Part shown: positions 58,290-64,000 of the stretch, in pieces
Numbering within the stretch: the stretch's first letter is position 1
How the letters are laid out: each line of letters starts with the position of its first letter
From: Paenibacillus xylanexedens
GTDB lineage: Bacteria; Bacillota; Bacilli; Paenibacillales; Paenibacillaceae
Length of the DNA stretch: 64,000 bases
Direction: 5' to 3'
Assembly (NCBI RefSeq): GCF_001908275.1
Contig: NZ_CP018620.1
Location: forward strand, 6,989,623 to 7,053,622
The notes under the pieces: model-generated
Databases searched by the model: none
What the model was told of the DNA's origin: nothing
What the model saw: the letters and a program-made list of their open reading frames with translations, nothing else
Translations under genes and position numbers: made by a program

Positions 58290-60170
58290 TTAAGATTGTC
58301 CTAAACTGGAAAAGAGACTGGACGACTGTGTTTGCATCTTGTTCATTGCCGCTTCCATCGCAGCAAATTGTTTATAGTATCTGTCTTCTGTTCTTTTTAA
58401 GTTCGTTTGCATCGTCAGAATTCGATTATTATAGTCTTTCATTTTACGACCCATGATGTTCTCATCACGGAATGCGCTTGTTACATCTGTTGTATATCTG
58501 TTGGTCCCGGCACGTTGATAGACTTTCTCGATCGCATTGGATACCTTATCTGCCAATTTGTCGAACAAGCCTTCTTTAGGAGCGTTGGATGGACCCTGGA
58601 ATAGATCCAATGCAAGCTGTGGATTAGCACTAATCATCCCTTTAAGCTTTGTCTCATCCAATATAACTAACTTACCATTCTCTGAATAGTTACCCGTTGT
58701 AATACCCAAGGCACTTAATGGACCGAGTTTATCCGTGATCACTTGACGCATTTCGGACAATACTGTTTTAATGATATCATCATTTTTTAGCAAACCACTT
58801 TTTGCCTTTTCGGTCCAAGTGTTGATCTCAGTTTCCTTCAATTCTTTCTTCTGTTCATCTGTCAGAGGTTTAAAGTCACGATATTTCGTCTCTTCAACCT
58901 TTGAATTCAGAGCCTTAATAAGGCTGTTGTAATCTTCAATAAAGCTCTTGATGGATTCCAGCGCTTTATCTGGGTCACTTTGATTCTTGATAATGGTCGG
59001 AGTATCCACTCCATTCTTCGTCGTTACATCCATTAAGGTAATCTGTACACCATTAAGAGTGAATGTATTGCTCTTGATGTCTTTTAGAGGTTGATTGTTT
59101 ACATTTACTATCGCATCTTGGCCTGCTGTAGACGTAAGTTGACCCGCAACATCCCCATAAGAGTTGATCCCTTTAAACAAATTCATAAATTCATAGGAGC
59201 CACCGCTCATCTTCAGTTGCTCACCGGACTGAGCAGCGATGGTTAGTTTCCCGTCAGCAAAACTCGCGGTAGCTTTCGCATCACCGGAATTTATTTTGTC
59301 TACTACATCGGAAATTTTATCACTTTCATTGAAACTAAAAGTCTTTCCGTTCAACACAAAACTATACGTTTTTGCAGGTGCACCTGGCTCTGGATCTTTA
59401 CCACCACTCAGCTTGTATAGGTCAGCCAGTGTTTTATCATCGGTAACCCCTGAGCCTGCTCCATTGGTTTCGATTACCGTTTTTTTAGAGAAGAGGGCCA
59501 ACACCGAGTTACCTCCAGTAGGTGTTTCCACAGTCACCTTACTATCCAGCCCTCCTGTTTTGGAGGATATTGACAACTTACCTGTTATTTCATCATAAGT
59601 TGCAACTGCATTCGCCTGAGCATTGGAGTTAATGGTCGACACCAGTGTAGAGATAGAAGTCAACCCATTAAATAAAGATTTCCCGTCTTTATCAGTGAAA
59701 CTTACACCATTAATTTTAATATCAAAACCTTTTTGGAGATAATTCGCCATATCTGCTGAACCCATCTTGGATAAGTCTACACCTTCCAAAGCAGCTAATG
59801 ACGTAGAACTGCTTACTCCTTGTCCTAGACCAGACGTGGACTCCGTTGCACTTTTAGCCAGTTGAGTGACGCTTACCTTCATTTCAACTCCGCTAGCAGT
59901 CGCTGACGCTTCAGCTTTGACCGCATCAGTGTTTCCCGTGACTGTTGCTTTGTTGGCATTCAACGCCGTAGAATTTCCATATTTTGTAATTAACTTATTC
60001 GTTCCGAAATCATATAGTTTACTGCTCAATTCACGATAGCTTTCCCGTTGCCATTGCAGAAGTTGCTTTTCCTGATTGAGTTTATCTAAAGGCACACGCT
60101 TCGTCGCCATCATACTCTTAACCATACTTTCAATATCCATACCGGAAAATCCATTAATACGTGTAACCAT
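58290..60170 (-). CDS. fliD: FliD flagellar filament cap protein
   Basis: Cap that inserts flagellin at the filament tip. 626 residues with N-terminal FliD_N (GFSGMDIESMVKSMMATKRVPLDKLNQEKQ), a long variable middle (about 150-400) and a C-terminal coiled coil (NNRILTMQTNLKRTEDRYYKQFAAMEAAM). GGAGGTGGCGAA precedes ATG. Larger than Bacillus FliD (about 500) because of the middle region. Confidence 0.95.
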   Translation of the reverse strand: MVTRINGFSGMDIESMVKSMMATKRVPLDKLNQEKQLLQWQRESYRELSSKLYDFGTNKLITKYGNSTALNANKATVTGNTDAVKAEASATASGVEMKVSVTQLAKSATESTSGLGQGVSSSTSLAALEGVDLSKMGSADMANYLQKGFDIKINGVSFTDKDGKSLFNGLTSISTLVSTINSNAQANAVATYDEITGKLSISSKTGGLDSKVTVETPTGGNSVLALFSKKTVIETNGAGSGVTDDKTLADLYKLSGGKDPEPGAPAKTYSFVLNGKTFSFNESDKISDVVDKINSGDAKATASFADGKLTIAAQSGEQLKMSGGSYEFMNLFKGINSYGDVAGQLTSTAGQDAIVNVNNQPLKDIKSNTFTLNGVQITLMDVTTKNGVDTPTIIKNQSDPDKALESIKSFIEDYNSLIKALNSKVEETKYRDFKPLTDEQKKELKETEINTWTEKAKSGLLKNDDIIKTVLSEMRQVITDKLGPLSALGITTGNYSENGKLVILDETKLKGMISANPQLALDLFQGPSNAPKEGLFDKLADKVSNAIEKVYQRAGTNRYTTDVTSAFRDENIMGRKMKDYNNRILTMQTNLKRTEDRYYKQFAAMEAAMNKMQTQSSSLFSSLGQS

Positions 60171-60187
60171 TTCGCCACCTCCGTAAT

Positions 60188-60574
60188 CTATATTTTCTCG
60201 TCAATTAAGATACCCGCAATTTCCATCATCTTGGCTACTAAATCCAATGTTTTTTCCGGTGGGATCTCACGGAGCAATTCCCCAGTTTCCTTATTTAAAA
60301 CTTTGACCATGATATCATGTGTCTTTTCATGAATACTAATATCTAATGTCGTTTCCGGACCTTGCAAGGCTTTCACGGCTCTATCAATGTTGCGGATCAG
60401 CAGTTCTTCCCCTACAGATAAATGTACACCTTGTCTTTCTTTGGCATAAGCTTCTTTCGCTGTCCTGATGTTAGCTGTGTCGGTTACCGCTTGAGAAGCG
60501 CCTGCCGGGTGCTGCACCTCAGTAGCAGGGTTTGTTACAGATGAGGCAGCAGATAAGGAAAATTGAATATTCAC
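60188..60574 (-). CDS. flaG: FlaG-family flagellar protein
   Basis: A 128-residue protein, YvyC/FlaG-type. The conserved C-terminal part (IHEKTHDIMVKVLNKETGELLREIPPEKTLDLVAKMMEIAGILIDEKI) is typical. GTG start with GGAGGT 9 bases upstream. First gene of flaG-fliD-fliS-fliT, driven by a sigma-D-type promoter. Confidence 0.93.
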   Translation of the reverse strand: MNIQFSLSAASSVTNPATEVQHPAGASQAVTDTANIRTAKEAYAKERQGVHLSVGEELLIRNIDRAVKALQGPETTLDISIHEKTHDIMVKVLNKETGELLREIPPEKTLDLVAKMMEIAGILIDEKI

Positions 60575-60611
60575 CCTTGAACGACCTCCAACCTTTTCGC
60601 ATTTATAGTAT

Positions 60612-60639
60612 ATATCGGCTTATATACTCCCCAGCTTTA
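60612..60639 (-). promoter_or_regulatory. Sigma-D-type promoter of flaG-fliD-fliS-fliT
   Basis: Minus-strand TAAA (60636-60639), 16-base spacer, GCCGATAT (60612-60619). The -10 is a full match to the Bacillus sigma-D element. Confidence 0.8.
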
Positions 60640-60658
60640 GGTAATATGTAAAATCTAA

Positions 60659-60690
60659 TAAAAAAACCTTGGATCAAAGATCCAAGGTTT
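60659..60690 (-). terminator. hag terminator
   Basis: AAACCTTGGATC / GATCCAAGGTTT stem with seven T on the minus strand, 20 bases after the flagellin stop. Confidence 0.9.
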
Positions 60691-60709
60691 AGTATAGAGC
60701 CTGTTAAAA

Positions 60710-62464
60710 TTAACGAAGCAATTGCAGAACGCCTTGTGGCGCTTGGTTTGCTTGTGCCAACATCGCTTGAGCTGCTTGAGCCAAAATGTTGTTTTTCGTT
60801 TGTTGCATCATTTCTTTCGCCATGTCAACGTCACGGATACGGGATTCAGCAGCTGTCAGGTTCTCAGAAGCTGTTCCCAAGTTGTTGATTGTGTGCTCCA
60901 GACGGTTTTGAGTAGCACCCAGTTTAGAACGTTCGCTGGATACAGTTGCAGTTGCTTTATCCAGAACTGCGATTGCAGCAGCTGCGCCTTCTTTAGTGGA
61001 GATGTTCAAAGCAGCTTCGCCTTTAACATCGTTCGTTCCATCAGTAACTGTATTATCTTTAGTGAAACCAGCATCGCCAGCTTTACCAGTGATACCCAGA
61101 GCGGAAGAACGCATGTCGCCAATGGACAGGCTCATGGATTGACCAGTGTTAGCACCGATTTGGAAAGAAGTTTCAAAGTTCTTTTGAACTCCGCCATTAG
61201 ATACTTTAATTCCGTTACCAGCTTCCCCTTTAGCAGTTGCCGTAACCGTAAGAACCCCTGCCGCTCCAGTAAGTTTAACACCATCCAATTTATTACCAAG
61301 TGTATCGGTAATAGCTTTTACAACATCAGTTGCATTAGCCGCCCCACTAATGTTTACACCCAATGCCTTACCTGTGTATGCACCTTTAGTGGCATCATAA
61401 AATTCAATTTGTTGATCGTTAATGGTCAAACCAGTACCCACTAATTTTGCTGCATCTGCAGCATTGGCAACTGTGAAACCAATACTTGCTGAGGCTTGTG
61501 TATACGTTGTTGAGCCCACATCATCAGCACCAGCCGTAATAAATCCTGCAGTTCCGGAAGAAGCACTGATATTACCTAAAGATCCATACAGTTGACCTCC
61601 AGCATTATCAGCAACTGCAGTAAGTGTCACCGAAGTAGCATTAGAAGCAGTCGAAACATTCCCTTTAAGTACATCATTCTTCTCGATCATTGCTTTTAAA
61701 GCTTTTTCAATGTCTGCCGCTGCTGAGCCTACAGTATTATTCGCTCCTGTTGCATCCAAAGTAATTGTAGCAGAGTTACCTGTTACATCGTATGCTTTAC
61801 GGTCACCTGTTACCCCACCATTTGAACCAGATGCAGCAAAGGTTACTTTCAATTCTTGACCATTAACTACGAATGTTGCTGTATTACCTGCCGCAGCCGC
61901 AGCCGCCACAGTTGTTGCTTGGGTAGCTTGAGTATGATTTGTTGCTCCTACTACCACTGTACCAGCTGTACCAGCTGCACCAGCTGTGCCGACACCTACA
62001 AGAGCATCACTAACAGCACCGTTAGTACCTGCCAGTGTTGCTTTTCCATCACCTTGAAGCAACTTTTGAGTGTTGAACTCAGTTGTGTTACCGATACGGT
62101 TGATTTCGGAAGTCAGAGCGTTCATTTCATCTTGCAGCGCTTGACGATCGGAATCTGTGTTTGTTCCGTTAGCGGATTGGTTAGCAATCTCGCGTTGACG
62201 TTGCAGGATGGAGTGAGTTTCGTTCAAAGCACCCTCAGCTGTTTGGATCAAAGAGATACCATCTTGAGCGTTACGGGAAGCTTGATCCAAACCGCGGATT
62301 TGACCGCGCATTTTTTCGGAAATTGCCAAACCTGCAGCATCGTCACCAGCACGGTTGATACGAAGACCGGAAGACAATTTTTCGATATTTTTATTAGTGT
62401 TACCTGTGTTGATGGACAATTGGCGGTGAGTGTTCAACGCCGGTACGTTATGGTTGATAATCAT
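60710..62464 (-). CDS. hag: Flagellin
   Basis: Filament subunit of 584 residues. The conserved N-terminal D0/D1 ([19 protein letters not shown]...[20 protein letters not shown]) and C-terminal D1/D0 ([39 protein letters not shown]...VLQLLR) flank a variable domain of about 330 residues, Ala/Gly/Thr/Val-rich. Bacillus Hag is about 300, so this one has an enlarged outer domain. ATG at 62464 with GGGAGG 10 bases upstream; a longer frame to 62506 crosses the leader. Confidence 0.98.
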   Translation of the reverse strand: MIINHNVPALNTHRQLSINTGNTNKNIEKLSSGLRINRAGDDAAGLAISEKMRGQIRGLDQASRNAQDGISLIQTAEGALNETHSILQRQREIANQSANGTNTDSDRQALQDEMNALTSEINRIGNTTEFNTQKLLQGDGKATLAGTNGAVSDALVGVGTAGAAGTAGTVVVGATNHTQATQATTVAAAAAAGNTATFVVNGQELKVTFAASGSNGGVTGDRKAYDVTGNSATITLDATGANNTVGSAAADIEKALKAMIEKNDVLKGNVSTASNATSVTLTAVADNAGGQLYGSLGNISASSGTAGFITAGADDVGSTTYTQASASIGFTVANAADAAKLVGTGLTINDQQIEFYDATKGAYTGKALGVNISGAANATDVVKAITDTLGNKLDGVKLTGAAGVLTVTATAKGEAGNGIKVSNGGVQKNFETSFQIGANTGQSMSLSIGDMRSSALGITGKAGDAGFTKDNTVTDGTNDVKGEAALNISTKEGAAAAIAVLDKATATVSSERSKLGATQNRLEHTINNLGTASENLTAAESRIRDVDMAKEMMQQTKNNILAQAAQAMLAQANQAPQGVLQLLR

Positions 62465-62470
62465 TAGAGT

Positions 62471-62510
62471 GTTTCCTCCCTGAAAATAAATTAGTTCCAC
62501 ATCCATGTGG
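62471..62510 (-). promoter_or_regulatory. CsrA-type binding sites in the hag leader
   Basis: CCACATGGATGTGG (62497-62510) places GGA at the tip of a self-complementary sequence and matches the CsrA consensus core ACANGGAUGU. The second site CAGGGAGGAAAC (62471-62482) overlaps the hag ribosome site. This two-site layout is known from Bacillus, where CsrA blocks flagellin translation and FliW relieves it. Confidence 0.75.
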
Positions 62511-62563
62511 TAAACGCCGCGACATTAAGGTCGGCCGCCCTGCCGAAGCAGCGTCTAAATTAT

Positions 62564-62591
62564 ATATCGACGGAAGGTGAGCAACTGTTTA
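62564..62591 (-). promoter_or_regulatory. Sigma-D-type promoter of hag
   Basis: Minus-strand TAAA (62588-62591), 16-base spacer, GTCGATAT (62564-62571), one base off the usual -10. About 95 bases of leader follow before the ATG. Confidence 0.75.
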
Positions 62592-62609
62592 TAGCAAATT
62601 GGAATATTT

Positions 62610-62855
62610 TTAATCTTTTTTATTTTCTGTTTTTCTTAAACGTTCCATAAACGCTTCAATATTGGCTGCGAGAGGTGTAGCAGACTCCCGATTCGCTTCC
62701 TGAATGGATGCGTAGATCTCCTGCCGAAAGATATCAATATGCTTAGGAGCAGAAATACCGATTCGTACGGTATCCCCTTCTACAGCAAGTACAGTCACCT
62801 CAATGTGATCCTGAATCACAATGGATTCGCCCTTTTTCCGTGATAATACCAGCAT
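62610..62855 (-). CDS. csrA: CsrA carbon storage regulator / flagellin translation repressor
   Basis: RNA-binding translational regulator of 81 residues ([23 protein letters not shown], typical). It begins one base after the fliW stop, with GGTGGAG upstream, so it is coupled to fliW. The C-terminus is slightly longer than that of E. coli CsrA (61 residues). It targets the hag leader downstream. Confidence 0.96.
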   Translation of the reverse strand: MLVLSRKKGESIVIQDHIEVTVLAVEGDTVRIGISAPKHIDIFRQEIYASIQEANRESATPLAANIEAFMERLRKTENKKD

Positions 62856-62856
62856 A

Positions 62857-63303
62857 TCAGACTCCACCCTTCACTGAGTTTGCTTCATCTTCGGCCCAGA
62901 TGAGATGTCGTGTCTCATAGCTGGAGTGATGGAGTACCACTTGTTTCCCCAAACGTTGCACTGGATTAAGTACAACGGGAGCCAGTAAGTTCATGGTAGA
63001 TTTGTTTGTGTCAGAATGAATAGTTACCATAGAAAAAACCGACACCTGCTCTTCAATCCCTAACTCTTCCTTATCCACCTCACCCAATTCAAAACTATAA
63101 TCAGGTACAAACATAAATGGACTAACCAACAAGAACGATAATCCAGGTTCTTTTACTGATTGTAAATAACTGAACGGTGTATCTTCCCATGGAATTAACG
63201 CGTACTCCGTCTCTTCTTCAAATCCGGGTAACCCTTTGGGAAATTGATACAGATCTTCCTCTTTGACCTCTAGTTCTCCCCACATGCTTGTATGAATATG
63301 AAT
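62857..63303 (-). CDS. fliW: FliW flagellar assembly factor with probable ATT start
   Basis: Binds CsrA and flagellin to homeostatically set flagellin levels. 148 residues. The family pattern [28 protein letters not shown] and the C-terminal [19 protein letters not shown] are clear. The start is unusual: AAGGAGG (63312-63318) is 8 bases before ATT at 63301-63303, and the length from that codon to GELEV (13 residues) agrees with Bacillus FliW. No ATG/GTG/TTG suits this site; an ATG 6 codons later would cut the first strand. Confidence 0.88.
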   Translation of the reverse strand: MHIHTSMWGELEVKEEDLYQFPKGLPGFEEETEYALIPWEDTPFSYLQSVKEPGLSFLLVSPFMFVPDYSFELGEVDKEELGIEEQVSVFSMVTIHSDTNKSTMNLLAPVVLNPVQRLGKQVVLHHSSYETRHLIWAEDEANSVKGGV

Positions 63304-63334
63304 GGTAAACGCCTCCTTGGCGAAGAATTTATAC

Positions 63335-63380
63335 AAAAAGAGCCATAGATGGCTGCATATCGAGACCGTCTATAGCTCTA
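63335..63380 (-). terminator. Hairpin with T-run between yviE-like gene and fliW
   Basis: AGAGCTATAGACGG / CCATCTATGGCTCT stem with TTTTTG on the minus strand, about 10 bases after the upstream gene and ending 17 bases before the fliW ribosome site. It may be a terminator or attenuator. Confidence 0.65.
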
Positions 63381-63389
63381 CATTATAAC

Positions 63390-63959
63390 TTACAACCCGA
63401 TATCTATGTCAGGTGGAGTATATTGAACTGACGCATACTGTTTAACATAAATATCTAGCTTACCCCGTTGATATTCAATCTCGGGTTTGTTAACAATAAC
63501 GTTCATTTCAGAAACGGCGGGTTGAAAGTTAATATCCGGTGGCCTTGTATCAACACGTGTGTCAACATTATCAAATGAAGCCGGAGTGCGCGTTTCAGGG
63601 AATGGCTGTGGTTTCCAGTCCATGCCCACTATATTGGCAATCGTATTACCTGACTTATGGATCGCTGCCAATTGATTCCCTTGTTGAACGCGTTCAGCCA
63701 TGTTTTGCAGAAATTGTTGCTGTATTCCAGAATATATTCGTGCGTTCATATCGATCATATTCCCGCCATTGTAAGCAGAGAAAGCCTTACTTTGATCTAC
63801 ACGAAGAATGATAGGATGACTCTCTACCGTTAGCTTGGCAGGTCTGGTGTTTAGCTGTACCTCTGCCTTAGGCTGACGAATAGAGTACTGACCAGGATCA
63901 GCATCCATATTGAGAATGGATGGCGTTGTTCGAATCTGGACAACCGGAAGAGTCTTCAC
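63390..63959 (-). CDS. YviE-like flagellar-region protein (DUF6470)
   Basis: A 189-residue protein with a Pro-rich repeated strand pattern (VQIRTTPSILNM, AEVQLNTRPAKLTVE) and helical centre. It sits between flgL and fliW, as yviE does in Bacillus. Function unknown. GTG start with AGGAGGG 8 bases upstream. Confidence 0.85.
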   Translation of the reverse strand: MKTLPVVQIRTTPSILNMDADPGQYSIRQPKAEVQLNTRPAKLTVESHPIILRVDQSKAFSAYNGGNMIDMNARIYSGIQQQFLQNMAERVQQGNQLAAIHKSGNTIANIVGMDWKPQPFPETRTPASFDNVDTRVDTRPPDINFQPAVSEMNVIVNKPEIEYQRGKLDIYVKQYASVQYTPPDIDIGL

Positions 63960-63975
63960 GGGTTAAGCCCTCCTT

Positions 63976-64000
63976 TTATCTCAGGAAGTCTACCAGAGAG
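63976..64000 (-). CDS. flgL: Probable flgL, last codons only (partial)
   Basis: The end of an upstream minus-strand gene reading SLVDFLR then TAA, typical of the FlgL C-terminus. flgL precedes yviE in Bacillus, which supports the call. Only seven residues are visible. Confidence 0.6.

Noticed and set aside
60722..61444. Long plus-strand frames antisense to flagellin
   Set aside because: Ser/Cys-rich shadows of a strongly biased gene; no ribosome site.

Overview
The window looks like a chromosomal segment of a Gram-positive, motile, endospore-former-type Firmicute, most likely Paenibacillus. The basis is gene content and order: a hag-flaG-fliD-fliS-fliT / hpf-secA-prfB block, a fliW-csrA-hag circuit, an ftsE-ftsX / M23 / ctpB / minJ block, a yhbD plus twin bactofilin operon, strong AGGAGG-type ribosome sites and frequent GTG/TTG starts. 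This is inference from synteny; there is no rRNA in the window to confirm it. Nearly every gene is on the minus strand. Plus-strand exceptions are motAB, a two-component system, a VanW protein, an esterase, cardiolipin synthase and one orphan.

Layout, left to right. 1-9.4 kb: a SNF2 helicase cut by the window edge, a double-module U32 'peptidase', a secreted stalk-domain protein with an HtrA-like protease, and a small membrane protein. 9.7-15.5 kb: uvrA and uvrB, separated by about 790 bases of GC-rich hairpins and a 71-bp tandem repeat; uvrB has a promoter with a LexA-like box. 15.5-22.8 kb: motAB, then an ABC-2 exporter (ATPase plus two permeases) divergent from its two-component system, whose kinase carries an in-frame stop. 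22.8-29 kb: minJ-like, ctpB, M23 hydrolase, ftsX and ftsE, a cell-wall/division cluster. 29-35.6 kb: VanW, MFS exporter, bactofilin operon, esterase. 35.8-45.2 kb: the complete argC-J-B-D-F-G-H arginine operon. 45.5-53.9 kb: cls, YitT, prfB (programmed +1 frameshift), secA, hpf. 54.2-57.4 kb: a cold-shock gene and two AT-rich orphan secreted proteins. 57.5-64 kb: late flagellar genes (fliT, fliS, fliD, flaG, hag) and the csrA-fliW-yviE-flgL end.

The most unusual feature is a family of long palindromic intergenic elements, about 150 bases each, with seven loci in the window and one apparently nested. Their stems are kept by paired substitutions between copies, all seven lie in the same orientation, and three sit inside the arg operon between genes. 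They do not resemble simple terminators and I do not recognise them as a named family. Other points to examine are the 71-bp uvrB-uvrA tandem array, the interrupted histidine kinase, a probable AUU start codon for fliW, CsrA-type sites in the hag leader, and two sigma-D-type promoters with identical 16-base spacing.

Functionally, the right end is a motility regulon: FliW and CsrA set flagellin translation, and FliS, FliT, FliD and FlaG handle filament assembly. The centre makes arginine, and the 22-29 kb block couples FtsEX to a cell-wall hydrolase. No tRNA, rRNA, CRISPR array, prophage or transposase gene was seen.
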